Below, in pieces: positions 11,120 through 22,665 of a stretch of 64,000 nt of DNA (position 1 is its first letter; the number at the start of each line of letters is the position of its first letter). Source of the stretch: Eublepharis macularius (Eukaryota; Chordata; Lepidosauria; Squamata; Eublepharidae). The notes beneath the pieces are model-generated. The model saw only the letters and a program-made list of their open reading frames with translations. It searched no databases and was not told where the DNA came from. A program made the position numbers and the translations under genes. Location of the stretch: positions 129,305,464-129,369,463 of the forward strand of contig NC_072796.1 of assembly GCF_028583425.1 (NCBI RefSeq). Reading direction: 5' to 3'.

Positions 11120-11483
11120 ACAATAATGCTATCCCCGTGGTGCAGAGTGGTAAACTGCAGTACTGCAGCCCAAGTTCTGCTCAGTCACAACCTGAGTTCA
11201 ATCCTGGCAGAAGCTGAGTTCAGGCAGCCGGCTCAAGGTTGACTCAGCCTTCCATCCTTCCGAGGTCGGTAAAATGAGTACCCAGTTTCCTGGGGGTAAA
11301 GTGTAGATGACTGTGGAAGGCAATGGTAAACCACACCGTAAAGGCAATGGGTAAAGTGTAGAGATGACTAGGGAAGGCAATGGCAAACCACCCTGTAAAA
11401 AGTCTGCAAAGAAAATGTCATGGTGTGACGTCCCCCCATGGGTCAGTAATCACTCGGTGCTTGCACCTTTACCTTTAGTGGAA
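11120..11483 (+). repeat. Sauria-type tRNA-derived SINE
   Basis: The tRNA-like head CCCGTGGTGCAGAGTGGTAA, with B-box-like GAGTTCAATCC (11191-11201), leads to GGCTCAAGGTTGACTCAGCC, TTCCATCCTTCCGAGGTCGG and GGAAGGCAATGGCAAACCAC. The tail CATGGGTCAGTAATCACTCG ends with ACCTTTACCTTT. An internal segment with GGGTAAAGTGTAGA.GATGAC is duplicated (~11292 and ~11350). The Bov-B-type tail and layout are those of Sauria SINEs. Confidence 0.75.
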
Positions 11484-11786
11484 GGCAGTAGTAAAGGATG
11501 AAGACCCAGCATGAGATGGCCTGACTCAATAACAGAAGCCTTGACCTTCAGTTTGCAAGATGTGAGCAAGGCTGTTAATGATAGGACATTTTGGTGGTCA
11601 TTAATTGATAGAGTGACCGTACGTTGGAAAAAGCTTGATGACACATAATATTCCCCCTCCAAGCCAGAACGTTGCAGCACCTTAATGTGTAGTGGCCATT
11701 GCTTATTGGTAGAACTCCAGTTTGGAATGCAAAAGGCTCTAACTTCGATCCTTGACACCTCTAATTGAAAGACTCAGTTGGCTGCA

Positions 11787-11872
11787 ACATAGAATCATAG
11801 AATCATAGAGTTGGAAGGGTCCATACAGACCATCTAGTCCAACCCCCTGCCCAGTGCAGGATCAGCCTGACA
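11787..11872 (-). repeat. CR1 3-prime tail
   Basis: CATAGAATCATAGAATCATA then GAGTTGGAAGGGTCCATACA and CATCTAGTCCAACCCCCTGC: complement of the CR1 3-prime UTR and its terminal octamer repeat. Confidence 0.85.
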
Positions 11873-12164
11873 ATCTGACAACATTTTATGTTCACTGTAC
11901 AAAGAACCGGTTGCTAGGCTATTTGAGACGGTACTAACAACTTCCAAGGATTTGAAGTCTAAAACTCCTTTTCTGATGAGTAAGTGGAACTTTACTTGGG
12001 AAAAGATTGCCCCCGCTCTCTTCCATAATTCCCCCTTCTTTAATTTGCAGTACAATCCTATTCCGAGTTACTCCAGTCTAAATTCACTGATTGCTCGTAG
12101 TTTGCAATAGGCATTCCCCATTGGCTACATATAAAATCAGACTCAAGAACTTTCCAAAGTGTAG

Positions 12165-12387
12165 TGTTGACAGTGTGGTACTTGGATCTGGGAGAACCAA
12201 GCTTGAATCCCCACTTTGCCATGGAACATTGCCAACTAACCTTGCACCAGCCTGCATTCTCAGCCTAACCTACCTCACAGGGTTGTTGTAAGGATAAAAT
12301 GGAGAAACGGTGAATGTCATAAGCCACTTTAGGTCGCTGCTGAAGAGAAAAGTGAAGTATAAACAAAGCAGATAAATAAAGACTTTG
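12165..12387 (+). repeat. MIR-like SINE
   Basis: AGCTTGAATCCCCACTTTGC, CAGCCTAACCTACCTCACAG, GGTTGTTGTAAGGATAAAAT and AGTGAAGTATAAACAAAGCA. Best complete copy of this family in the window. Confidence 0.6.
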
Positions 12388-13119
12388 GGGGATGTTTTTG
12401 GAAAGGGCAGCTAATGCCTGTTATCCTTCTGCTATGCGATGTTATTAACCTCCATGCCAAGACAGATTCAGTTGCCCTTTTGCACACATTAATAATGCCG
12501 TCCTATGCAGCATTACCCCCTTCTGAGCCCATTGTGGTGCAGGCACGGGAGAAAGTGCCGTTTCCCTGACCTGGTTCACAATTATTGTTTTCCAGCCTAT
12601 TTTTTAAAAATTGTTCCTTTGAATTCAAACACAAACGAGGAAGATAATGATCACTGATTTCTCACATCAACTGCAGATGGCACATTTAGTAACAAATGGT
12701 TTATTTACACATATAGAGGCTGAGCAGATGGAAAGCACGCATGCACCAGGCAGTATTAGTCCCCAAGCTGTCCTATATCATGGAAAGCTGCTTCTCCCAG
12801 CCAGAAATATCTCACCTTCTCCAACGTTCATACAATTAGTCATTTTCAAACAAATGGTTTCGGAGAGAGAAATGAAAAACCTAAAACCATACGCAGTTGG
12901 GCTGTACATGCAAGGGCTGGAATGCATAGAGAAGACTCTATGCCTTGCAAGGATGTAATTTACTCCAGGGGTGCTCCATGTAAAGGGGGATGCATACAAT
13001 AGTGTAGGTAAGTTTTACTGAAATGAATGGCCAAATCTCTTCCCTTGGGCCTCCTCGTGAACAACATAGGCACATACACAGGATTCTGATTATTTCCAGA
13101 GGACCGAGGCTGTACGTAC
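12388..13119. other. ADCY8 intron, no recognised feature
   Basis: Ordinary intronic sequence; the open frame at 12647-12958 has no family resemblance. Confidence 0.4.
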
Positions 13120-13234
13120 CAATGCGAAGTTCAAAGTTGTTAAACGAATGCTTGTTGATCTCTTGAATGCTTTCGTTCAGTGCAATGGAGAAATCCGCCA
13201 GGGCACATAAATGCCCCCATTTGTCTTCGCATTG
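13120..13234 (-). CDS. ADCY8: ADCY8 coding exon (human-like exon 17), C2 cyclase core
   Basis: A 115-bp exon holding 38 codons plus the first base of a glycine codon, between acceptor CATTCCCCAG and donor GTACGT. It encodes [20 protein letters not shown] then [18 protein letters not shown]. This is the middle of C2, with the conserved FELRIG strand leading into GISHGS, which is completed by the last exon. It lies 2.2 kb upstream of the terminal exon; that intron contains the Sauria-type SINE and a CR1 tail. Confidence 0.96.
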
Positions 13235-13469
13235 CTGGGGAATGAATTAAAGGAAGAACTCGTTAAATACATGAGGCAGTCGTCCTCTGGACATCAAAGA
13301 ACCCTCCATTCCTATGCCCTAATAGCACCAAACTCAGATTTATTTTTTACTTTAGAGGTAAAATTATCTGTTTATGGTGCACTGACTGTACATATCAGGG
13401 AAAAATTGCTTTGAAATATTAGGTATGTGTGTCTGTACAAGTGGAAGAAAATTCATGAAGCTACCTTAT

Positions 13470-14455
13470 ACCGAGTCAGACCATTGTTCTATTGAAGTCA
13501 GTATTTTCTACTCTGACTGGCTCTCCAAGGTCTCAGGCGGAGGTCTTTCACATCGCCTGCTACCTGACCCTTTCAACTGGAGATGCTGCAAGCTGAACCC
13601 GAAACCTTCTGCATGCAAAGCAGGGGCTCTATCTGAAGCCTCTTCTACTGATTTGGACTCTTGGTCTATCAAGGTCAGCATTGCCTGCTCTGACTGGCAG
13701 CAGCTCTCCAAGGTCTCAGGTGGAGGTCTTTCAGTCCTTTTAGCTAGAGATGCTGAGGACTGAACCTGAGACCTTCTGCATGCAAAGCAGGAGCTCTATC
13801 CAAAACTGGCTTCTTCTTGGTCTATCCAGGTCAGCATTGCCTGCTCTGACTGGCAGCAGCTCTCCAAGGTCACAGGTGGAGGTCTTTCAGTCCTTTTAAC
13901 TGGAGGTGCTGAGGACTGAACTCGAGACCTTCTGCATGCAAAGCAGGAGCTCTATCCAAAACTGGCTTCTTCTTGGTCTATCCAGGTCAGCATTGCCTGC
14001 TCTGACTGGCAGCAGCTCTCCAAGGTCACAAGTGGAGGTCTTTCAGTCCTTTTAACTGGAGGTGCTGAGGACTGAACCAGAGACCTGCATGCAAAGCAGG
14101 AGCTCTATCTGAACCTGGCTTCTATTGATTTGGACTCTTGGTCTATCAAGGTCAGCACTGCCTGCTCTGACTGGCAGTAGCTCTCCGAGGTTTTTCAAAT
14201 CACCTGCTACCTGATCATTTTAATTGGAGATGCTGAGGACTGAAATTGAGACCTCTATCTGAAGCCTTTTCTATTGTTTTGGACTCTTGGTCTATCAAGG
14301 TCAGCACTGCCTGCTCTGACTGGCAGCATCTCTTCAGGTTCTCAGGTGGAGATCTTTCATTTTGCCTGCTCCTTTTAACTGGAGATGCCGAGGAGTGAAC
14401 CTGAGACTTTCTGTATGCAAAGCAGAAGCTCTATCCAAAACTGAGTTTAGCTAGA
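13470..14455 (-). repeat. tandem array of six tRNA-SINE-derived units
   Basis: Six head-to-tail units, located by CTCTGACTGG at 13511, 13688, 13844, 14000, 14165 and 14314 (spacings 177, 156, 156, 165, 149). Each reads, on the minus strand, a tRNA-like B-box region (GGTCTCAGGTTCAGTCCTC), then the body (AGACCTCCACCTGAGACC, CTGCCAGTCAGAGCAGGC). Units 2-4 are most alike and share GCATGCAAAGCAGGAGCTCT, suggesting local unequal exchange. Monomeric copies of the SINE lie elsewhere in the window. Confidence 0.8.
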
Positions 14456-14897
14456 AGTCACATGATATCAGCAAAAAAGGAAGGCAAGATCTTGTCTAGA
14501 TTTGACAGAATGGATGAGTAAGTTATATGATGCACCAATGGCAAAATTAACATCTTATATACGTAACAGGCCGATCCTAGAATTTCTGGAAAAATGGAAA
14601 GCCTTTTTGATCATTGTAGCTGAAAATTAAGAATAAGTAAGAATAATTATCAGTAAAATAGTTTAGTTATTAAATGTGTAATTAAAGTGTTCAATATAAA
14701 TGTATTTTAATATAAATAAGTATCATGGCATTTCATAGAAAGTGTCTTCAGAAATTTAATCAAGGTGATGGTGGGGAGAAATATTTTGTGTTTTATATAT
14801 TTGGTTATATATAACTATTGTTGATTTATACAATTATGTCACATAATCCCTTTTTTCTTTCTGCATCCCCTCTTACTATTATTTTGTTTTCCATGAA

Positions 14898-15092
14898 GAT
14901 AGATCAAGGTGGGTAGCCATGTTAGTCTGCAGCAGTCAAAAAGAGCAAGAGTCCAGTAGCACATATAAGACTAACAAAATTTGTGGTAGGATATGAGCTT
15001 TCATGAGTCACAGGCTCACTGCTTCAGATGGTATCAAATTTTGGCTAACAAATGTTATTAATCTTACAGGTGCTATTGGACTCTTGATCTTT
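14898..15092. repeat. palindromic repeat (AGCTTTC..GAGTCA family), both arms
   Basis: The left arm GTAGCCATGTTAGTCTGCAG, AGAGTCCAGTAGCAC and TATGAGCTTTCATGAGTCAC is followed by a partial right arm ending AGGTGCTATTGGACTCTTG. Dispersed family, eight occurrences in the window. DNA-transposon-like symmetry; superfamily not assigned. Confidence 0.6.
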
Positions 15093-15540
15093 TCTATTAT
15101 TTTGTTGGTTTGTTTCAAACAAAAATATAGCCAAAAAAATCTCTATCAGCAGACTCGCTGAAGCTAAGCAGGACTGGAGGGTGATCCATGTGGGTGGGTG
15201 GGGGAAGACCACCTGGATGTCGACGGAGTTCTGTGAAGGAAGGAAGGTAGCAGGGCTGGCTTCAGCATATGCGGAAGCGGGGCAGCCGCTGAGGCACGGG
15301 CCTCTGGCACAGCCTACTACTTCTGATTCCCCTTGTACATTTGCTTGCTAGCGATCCACAACCCATACGCTCTGTTGCATGCGCTGCCTAGTACTGCTTG
15401 GGAAAGGCCTGCAGGAACTGTGAGCAAGGGTGGTGGGAGGGCTCTTGAGCAGACACGGGAAGAACACACTAGCAGGGGTCCTGGTGGTGGGCAGAGAATG
15501 GGGGGCTGGGGACTCACTGCCTAGGGCCCCACAAAACCTG
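15093..15540. other. ADCY8 intron, mostly unrecognised
   Basis: CTGAAGCTAAGCAGGACTGG at ~15159 may be a tiny 5S-type SINE fragment. The GC-rich part at 15270-15530 is unassigned. Confidence 0.3.
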
Positions 15541-15732
15541 GACCCTTTTCACACTGCTTACCTGCTCCCGGGACATTGTGAAATATCGTGCAAAAAACAC
15601 GGAAGATAGCATCTTCTCACAAGAGTTTTGTGCGATGTTGCGCAAAACTCTTGTGAGAAGACGCTGTCTTCCACGGGTTTTGCACGATATTTCACAACGT
15701 CTTGGGAGCAGGTAAGCAGTGTGAAAAGGGCC
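15541..15732. mobile_element. palindromic MITE (Harbinger-like), 3-bp TSD CTG
   Basis: 192-bp foldback from GACCCTTTTCACACTGCTTA to GCAGTGTGAAAAGGGCC, flanked by CTG (15538-15540 and 15733-15735). The arms pair over nearly their full length; the loop lies near 15635. The pre-insertion site reads ACAAAACCTGGACCC, close in form to the CWG-centred target published for Harbinger elements. Confidence 0.8.
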
Positions 15733-15844
15733 CTGGACCCATCCCAGAAGGTGAGATATAAATACCAAAATAACTAAGTACTGTTTCATTAATGTGGGCA
15801 GAGGTTCATCTGTTGCCACTTGAGGTCACTAGAGATCTCTGGAA

Positions 15845-16015
15845 GCTCATGAGTATTTATTTATTTTATTTATTATTTGTTCATTTTATCACATTTATAT
15901 CCTGCCCTTCCCACAAGCAGGCTCAGGGCAGCTCACAACAATAAAAAAAATATTACAAATTTGAAAACACAATAGAAATACAGGTTTTAAAAATCACAGA
16001 AATCCATTTTAGCGA
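15845..16015 (-). repeat. L2-like LINE 3-prime tail
   Basis: The (TTTA)n-rich left edge followed by ATCCTGCCCTTCCCACAAGC and AGGCTCAGGGCAGCTCAC; complement of the GCCCTGAGCCTGCTTG tail motif. Confidence 0.6.
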
Positions 16016-16049
16016 CGTCAAGCATCAGATAGAAAAAAGCTGCAATATT

Positions 16050-16320
16050 TCTTTTAAAATTGTGCAAGCCATCAGGCTTCTTTGTTTCCTGCCTCAGATC
16101 ACAACCTTCTGGATTTACACTTTACACTGGTTGGGATTGGGGTCCCCATCCTATACGTATTTTAAATTGTGTAAATCTGGTTGTTTTATGGTTGCTAATT
16201 TATAATAACTGTTTTATATATTTTAACCTCTATGTATCTGTGATCCGCCCTGAGCCTGCTGGAAATGTGGGGAGGGTGGAATACAAATCAAAAATAAATA
16301 AACAAAAAATAAATAAAAAT
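16050..16320 (+). repeat. L2-like LINE 3-prime tail
   Basis: GTGATCCGCCCTGAGCCTGC, TGGAAATGTGGGGAGGGTGG and AATACAAATC, then an AAATAAATAAAC-type tail. Confidence 0.6.
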
Positions 16321-16411
16321 GTTGGACGTGACAGTCAGATATGAGTTGTTGGTTCTCCTCAATTGCTGAGCACGCAGAGCCGAATTTCGGTCATGAATGC
16401 AGCATGGTGGT

Positions 16412-16630
16412 GGAGAGTACCACAAAGTCATAGCTGACTTATGGCCACCCTTGCTGGGGTTTTCAAGGTAAGACATTAACAGAGGTGGTTTGCCATTTCC
16501 TGCCTTTGTGTAATGATCATGGTCTTCATTGGGGGGTCTCCCATCCAATTACTAACCCAGGTCGACCCTGCTTAGCTTCTGAGATCTGAGGAGATCAGGC
16601 TTGCCTGGGCTATCCAGGTCAGGCATGAAG
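16412..16630 (-). repeat. 5S-rRNA-derived SINE
   Basis: Minus strand: GGTCTCCCATCCAATTACTA, CCTGCTTAGCTTCTGAGATC and GGCTTGCCTGGGCTATCCAG are the complement of the 5S head; GAGGTGGTTTGCCATTTCCT and CATAGCTGACTTATGGCCAC are the body and tail. Confidence 0.75.
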
Positions 16631-17696
16631 GCAGCATACATGAAAGGTTTTCAGCCTCCCAACTTCCATTATTTTCCCAACTCAAAATAATCTCTTTGTG
16701 TGTGAATGGGGGATATTATATTGTAATTGTGCTGTTGACCTAAGTTGTTTCTTCCAATAAGAATACCCTTAGACCCTTGTATCATGAGAGGTGGTCGCCC
16801 ACTTGAGCCAATGGGGGCCACTGTATTTTCTGAGCCAATAGAATAACAAATATTATAATTAACCAAAAGGTATTAATTGCTTTGTACTGCTATTGTAGCT
16901 TTGATGAGCGTTGGGCACAAGGGGACCTTTTACTCTTTGTGTAACCATCGTTCCTCCATCATTTAATAAACAGTTATAGATTGCTTCATCTGCAGGACTC
17001 TGCATCTGTCTCTTATTATGATTGGCTAAAGGGACATTCAGGACACCGGTTGTGTCCAACAATATGAAGAAATATAGATTTCCCCAACAGGCCAAATTGT
17101 GTATACCCAAGATTGTGAAAGCAGCACACACAGTGGGGGACAGAAACCCTTTCATACGGGCCATGTTCCTGAGCCAAACTGGGAATTGTCGGTGCAACCA
17201 TGAAGGAGAAACTGTCACTCATATCCACAATGTCTGACACAGGGTGGGGGCCAAAGATCCAACATTGTATCCTCCAGGAATTTAATCCTTTTAAAGCCAT
17301 CTAAGTTTTTCATCAGTGGCGAATTCTGAAAGTTAATTACGAATCTTGGAAAGAAGCCTTTCGGCTGCTCTGAATATACTACAAATCAAATTCATACTCC
17401 AAGTTCTGATATTATCAGACTGCATACTAATATTACATAACAGTATTCAGAATACGAACAGTAATAATTACTAAGGTGCCAATGTTGTATGGATGTTCAA
17501 GGTGCACACAATGATAAAGCAGATGTCAGACATTTCACGGAGCCCACAGAAATGTCAGACAAGAACAAACGTCTGCTTTACCCCACTTAATTCATTTTGT
17601 GTGCGTATAAATTGATTTTTGCATCCTTTACTTTAGATAAGCAGTTGGGAGAGACACATTATATCTCTTTGCTGATGGACTGAAATGACCCATCAC
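16631..17696. other. ADCY8 intron, no recognised feature
   Basis: No known repeat or gene identified. The frame at 16859-17218 looks like chance. Confidence 0.35.
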
Positions 17697-17789
17697 CTGT
17701 TTTTCAGGAGATAATCCAGATACCGCCATGTATGTGCTGCCGATGGTCTTAATTTTTTCAATATCTTGAAATCTTTCTTCACCTAGTAA
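17697..17789 (-). CDS. ADCY8: ADCY8 coding exon (human-like exon 16), C2 cyclase core with adenine-site lysine
   Basis: A 93-bp exon (31 codons, phase 0 at both ends) after a strong acceptor (ten Ts, then CTTCCAG) and before donor GTGATG. It encodes [20 protein letters not shown] then [11 protein letters not shown]. In class III cyclases the lysine in the [11 protein letters not shown] motif contacts the adenine ring and is required for ATP specificity; it is intact here. The GTGATG donor departs from the GTAAGT-like consensus, but in-frame joining to QCEDKWGH in the next exon confirms it. Confidence 0.96.
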
Positions 17790-18086
17790 CTGGAAGAAAA
17801 AAAAAACAATGATCCTATTAATTTTGCAGTTCATTCCAGAATGAAGAATCCTCATATAAATGTATATATATATATACATAATGTTTTAGGGTTTTGCAAA
17901 CCTTCTTTTTGAATGCTTAAAAATAATCAATAGAATTTCTTGCAATTAAGGCTCTGTAAATGAGATATGACACTTCCTCTGGACCTGTTTATCAATAATA
18001 GGGCCTGCTTCTTGGCCAAACTTATGTTAAGGTAAGCCTGTCTAGCTAGGCCCCAAAGAGAATTATGGGAAACTTAGAGAAACTGA

Positions 18087-18238
18087 AGCTGATTCCGCAC
18101 ATGTTGGATAATGCACTTGCAATGCACTTTAGCTATCGTTTGGAAGTGATTTTTTTTGTTTCACACTCGGAAACTTCAGTTCCAAATGATCTCTAAAGAG
18201 GATTGAAAGTGCATTATCCAATGTGTGCAGAATCAGCT
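18087..18238. mobile_element. palindromic MITE with TGA duplication
   Basis: 152 bp, AGCTGATTCCGCACATG to TGTGCAGAATCAGCT, flanked by TGA (18084-18086 and 18239-18241). The subterminal GGATAATGCACTT is mirrored by AGTGCATTATCC. Same general type as the element at 28653. Confidence 0.75.
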
Positions 18239-18353
18239 TGAGTAAGAAGCGGTTCCCAGAGAGATAAATCCGGACATGTTTTACAGAACAGAGGTACGAG
18301 TGAGATCATAGAAGCACCAAGGCCAATTTGATGGAGGGATGTTTGTCCCCTGC

Positions 18354-18583
18354 TAGGGTTGCCAGCTCGAAGTTGGGAAATTCCTGGAGATCTGGGGAGT
18401 GAAACCTGGAGAATCCTGGAGAAAGTGGGGTTTGAGGAGGGAAAGGACCTTGACATGGCATAATTCCATACAGTCCACCCCCCAAAAGTAGCCATTTTCT
18501 CCAGGTGAACTGATCTCTGTGGCCTGGAAACTGGTTGCAATTCCAGGAGATCTCTAGCCACTACCTGGAGGCTGGCAACCCTA
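18354..18583. mobile_element. short DNA element with TAGGGTTGCC ends, copy 1
   Basis: About 230 bp between TAGGGTTGCCAGCTC and GGCTGGCAACCCTA. Internal landmarks GGGAAATTCCTGGAGAT and GGAGATCTCTAGCC are shared with three other copies in the window. A hAT affiliation is suggested by the terminus and by a degenerate 8-bp flank at the 34482 copy. Confidence 0.7.
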
Positions 18584-18796
18584 GTTGCCAGCTCTGGCCT
18601 AGGAAATTCCTGGAGATTTTCAGGGTGGGGCCTGGAAACAACAGGATTTGGGGAGGGGAGAGACCTCAGCAGTGCATACTGCCACGGACTCCACCCTCCA
18701 AAGCAGCCATTTTCACCAGGGGAACTGACCTTTGTCACCTGGAGAGCAGTTGTAATTCCTGGAGATCTCCAGCCACCACCTGGAGGCTGGCAACCC
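18584..18796. mobile_element. short DNA element with TAGGGTTGCC ends, copy 2 (adjacent)
   Basis: A second, diverged copy directly next to copy 1, from GTTGCCAGCTCTGGCC to GGCTGGCAACCCC. It shares AAATTCCTGGAGAT and the central ATTTTCACCAGGGGAACTGA region. Head-to-tail adjacency suggests insertion at a copy edge or tandem duplication. Confidence 0.65.
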
Positions 18797-19599
18797 CGTC
18801 CCCTGCATTCCATCTTGTTAAGTTATCAGAACCCAGATTGGGGATCATTGCTCTGATGTGTGTGTGTGACTCAGGTACAGAGAGCTGTGATCATGAGTCT
18901 CAGCTGGTTCTTAGCGTCTGCCCATGTTGCTGGCCAACATATAGGGATCCCAGGTGCCTGCCAGTGGCAGGCAATCTCCTGGTGGTTTACCTAATTGTCC
19001 GCTGTTTGCTGGTGACTGGCAGGAGATTTCCAGCTGCCTAGAGATCGCCTGTCACTGGCAGGCATCAGGGGAACACATTTGGTGCGCACACTCTCGACAG
19101 ACGAGATGATGTCAGTTCTAAAAATGATGTGGTTGCGCTGGCTGTGGGAGTGCTCCCACACTTCATTTGGGGCCAATTCTCAAAGAATCAGGCCCACATG
19201 TAGAGAAGAGTCCCAGTAAGTATTGTGGCCCCCCCTCACCAGGGGGCATAGTGCCATGGGAACCCTACCAGTATGGAATAAAAATATGGTGGTTCTTGGA
19301 CCAACAGCTGGACTAGGGTTGCAAGCCCCCCTTACCATAGAAGTACGTGACAGGTTGTCAAAAAACAAGCATGGGGTATGAGCATGGGATATATGAGCAC
19401 ATATCTTTTGAGACATTTTGCCTCTGATCTAGCCCTCCCCTGTATTAGTATATAGGACAGTATATGCTGTCCTTCTTTTGTAATGTCCACCCCTATTTAT
19501 TTTTCTGAACAGCATATACTTGTGGATTATAAGGTGGTCCTTGCAAGAGGAGCACCCATCTTCCCACCAGCTGCTTCTTGAACCTTGGACAGCATCCAC

Positions 19600-19985
19600 A
19601 GTTGCTAAACCATTTCTTTCTTTATTTTCAAACTCATACCCCACTTTTCTTCTCTCCTCAGGGCCACCAAAGTGGCCAACAAATAAAAAATATACATCAT
19701 AAAATCACATCTTAGAAACCATTAGAACCAACAAAAACTCATTGTTAAAGCAATCAAAACCAGAACAAAAATGCGCATATAAAAACATTTTGAAAAACTA
19801 TTAAAGCATAGGGCAAGAAGGAGGGCTCACTGGGGGAATGTTGGCAGAATACGGCAACAGAAAGGGATAAATGAGTCTCTGTGGGGAAAAAGTTCCAGTG
19901 TTTTGGTGCCATAACTGAGAAGGCCCTGTCCCATGTCACCACCTGCCTAATCTCAGAACCATCACCTGCTTGCACTTTCTCTTTT
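19600..19985 (-). repeat. L2-like LINE 3-prime fragment
   Basis: The complement encodes TWDRAFSVMAPKHWNFFPTE, then THLSL, followed by a long UTR to the CTCTCCTCAGGGCC tail motif and CATACCCCAC at 19640. Confidence 0.6.
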
Positions 19986-20084
19986 CCGTAAGTATCTCCA
20001 TGTGATGATTTAATAATAATCTAATAATAATATTAGATTTATACATTTAAAGTTCTGCCTATCCTCTTGTCACATATTCATTCT

Positions 20085-20285
20085 ACACTTTCTTGGAAGT
20101 GCTCAGATCAGCGGTGAGAGTGTCAGACTAAGACCCAGGTTCGAACCCCTACTTTGCCATGGAAGCTCAGTGGGAGGCCTTTGGTGAGTCATCCTGTCTC
20201 GGCCTAACCTACCTCACAGGGCTGTCATTGTGAAGATAAAGTGAAGGAGGGGGAAGGGATGTATTTGTTTAGATCTTTCTACTAG
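20085..20285 (+). repeat. MIR-like SINE
   Basis: AGACCCAGGTTCGAACCCCT keeps a near-perfect B box (GGTTCGAACCC); then TTTGCCATGGAAGCTCAG and GGCCTAACCTACCTCACAGG. Confidence 0.6.
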
Positions 20286-20329
20286 CCCACTTTTTCCCCA
20301 ATGGCAAAACATGCCATTGAGGGAGACCA

Positions 20330-20958
20330 AGTCCTGTGAGGAAAGGTTGGAGGAGCTCGGTATGTTTAGCTTGGAGAAGAGATGAGTGAGAGGTGATATG
20401 ATAACCATCTTCAAGTGCTTGAAGGGCTGTCATATAGAGGATGGTGTGGAGTTATTTTCTGTTGACCCAGAAGGTCAGAACAGAACCAATGGATTGAAAT
20501 TAAATCAAAAGAGTTTTTGGCTAAACATTAGGAAGAACTTCCTGATAGTTAGAGCGGTCCCTCAGTGGCACAGGCTACCTCAGGAGGTGGGGGGCTTTCC
20601 TTCTTTGGAGGTTTTCAAGCAGAGGCTAGATGGCCATCTGACACCCATGCTGATTCTGTGAACCCAGGCAAATCATGAGAGGGAGGGCAGGAAGGGTTGC
20701 ATCAGCGCTTAGTTCTCGTGGCCCCTTCTTACATACCCAGTGTACTGCCGATTGCCACTTCAGGGTCAGGAAGCAATTTTCTCCAGGCCCGTTTGGCCAG
20801 GGATCCTGGAGGTGTTTTGCCATTTTCTGGGCATGGAGCAGAGTCACTGGGGGTGTGGGAGGGGAAGTAGTTGTGAATTTTTTGCATTGTGCAGGGGGTT
20901 GGACTAGATGACCCTGAAGTTCCCTTCCAACTCTCTGATTCTATGATTTTATGCTGTA
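20330..20958 (+). repeat. CR1 LINE 3-prime end
   Basis: Translated frames give the RT C-terminal signature (MITIFKCLKGCHIEDGVEL, LNIRKNFLIVRAVPQWHRLP, FPSLEVFKQRLDGHL), then a 3-prime UTR with GGGGGTTGGACTAGATGACC, CTTCCAACTCTCTGATTCTA and a TGATTTTATG end. The ATTCTATG-type terminal repeat is diagnostic of CR1. 5-prime truncated, with stops. Confidence 0.85.
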
Positions 20959-20999
20959 AACATTTAAATAAACACATAGTTCTCTCTTCCTCGATCTTA

Positions 21000-21128
21000 A
21001 GTACAACAATCCTGTGAGGTAGGTGAGGGTGAATGATGGGACTGAGCTCATTAAATGAGCTGAGTGAAGATTTGAATCTGGATCTTTCACGTCCTAGCTG
21101 TAGAGAGATACCACACTCTCTCTCTCTA
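21000..21128 (-). repeat. MIR-like SINE fragment
   Basis: ACAACAATCCTGTGAGGTAG and GATTTGAATCTGGATCTTTC resemble the complement of the MIR-like body and head. Confidence 0.35.
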
Positions 21129-22601
21129 GCCTCTGTAACAATCATGCCAGAGGGATTTCAAGCTGGAGATCTGCAGACATTCTCCTAAGAAGTCCTCCAG
21201 AAATTAGAGCTCACCACAGGATATTCTTAAGAGGTTTTTCTCCCCTGTTGGACAGAACATGATAATAGGCAGATTCTACATTACAGGAAAGATTGGATTT
21301 TATTAATTCCTCCATCAGTTCATAACATCTGCATTCTCTGGTACTTGACAAATGGTGAACGGACTCCAAATTTAGGACACACTCCATAAATTCAAGCTGT
21401 GCCTCCAACTTTCTACTGGCATGCCTTTGCAGTCTTTTCTGCACTCAAGGTCATTGTGGTGTGAGGAGAATACAAAATCAACCCTTCTCCAAGTGTGCTT
21501 TGTGGAATTACTCAAAGTTATGAGCTGTGTGGTCATTTGATATGTCCTGCAAATGAGTCCTAATCGCTGAATTGTGAAAACTTAACCACGGCAATCTCCC
21601 TTTGCGGTAGGACACCTAATGACAGCGAAAACAGCCTGATTTCATTCCGCCCACATGTATCTTTGCAGGATCCGGAAAAGAAAAGGAAATGAACCCTGAA
21701 ATGGAAACAGTAATAGTACCTTATGAAAATATCAATACCAGTAATATTAGTACAGGGAGAAGCAAAGGAAATGGGGCACTTAAGATGAGATTGAATAAAC
21801 TCTATAGATAATGAGATCGCACAGGAGGAAAATTATGCGGCCCAGCTCCTGAATTTCAATTGTCTTTGTACTATGTACAATTTCTGCAGCATATTGGGGT
21901 GAAAAGAGTCATAGACATTTGGATGCTCTAGATATCGAAAAGGGGATGATCTCTTAATTCAAAAGAATCATGGGGTAACCACTGGTGGATAAATGATCCC
22001 GTATCACAGCAGGAACTAGATGGCCTACTGGTGTTTTCCAGCTGTAAGCTTCTATGGAAAGCCGTAGAAGATTTATTGCCTCCCTGTAATCTCTCAATGG
22101 TGTCTTTGGCCAAATGCCATGTGCACACCTTTGAGTGAGTGGGGACATGTTAGTGTGAAAAATGTAACTCACATTATCATTTCTCCATCTCTACACAAGA
22201 ATGCTGGATGCCTGCCAGTTTTGCTTGCATCCTGCCTGCCGATCGCTATCAAGAATCTGTTCATTGAACTATTCTGAGGCACTCAAATGAATTGGGATAT
22301 GTCCTTTCGCACGATTGCTCTTCTTTCTTGCAGCTTCTAGTTCCACCATCCATCTGCCCCTGCTTCTACCTCCAATAATTAAAACTACTGCTGGTCCTGA
22401 TAATGCATCTTGGAGGATAATGAATGACTATGTTCTCCATCAAATTTAAGGATTCTTACATCCATTTCTTTTTTTTAAGTTTTCAGATTTTTCTGTTTTA
22501 TTTATTTATTTATTTTGCCTAGTTGTACATGGCTCCATTGTGTAGATTTTTAAATCTGTGCTCGGGGTCCATGTTAAATATCAGGTCTTCTGACTCATGA
22601 A
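21129..22601. other. ADCY8 intron, no recognised feature
   Basis: Single-copy-looking sequence of ~1.5 kb without repeats I recognise; a candidate place to look for conserved regulatory elements by alignment. Confidence 0.35.
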
Positions 22602-22602
22602 T

Positions 22603-22664
<62 letters not shown>

Positions 22665-22665
22665 C
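22602..22665. repeat. (AAC)n microsatellite
   Basis: About 21 uninterrupted AAC units. It opens a spurious poly-asparagine frame. Confidence 0.97.

Noticed and set aside
13470-14455. CRISPR-like array
   Set aside because: The ~160-bp repeated units are SINE-derived without unique spacers, in a vertebrate intron.
18214-19041. A 199-codon minus-strand frame and a 168-codon plus-strand frame
   Set aside because: They cover two adjacent copies of the TAGGGTTGCC element; repeat-derived.
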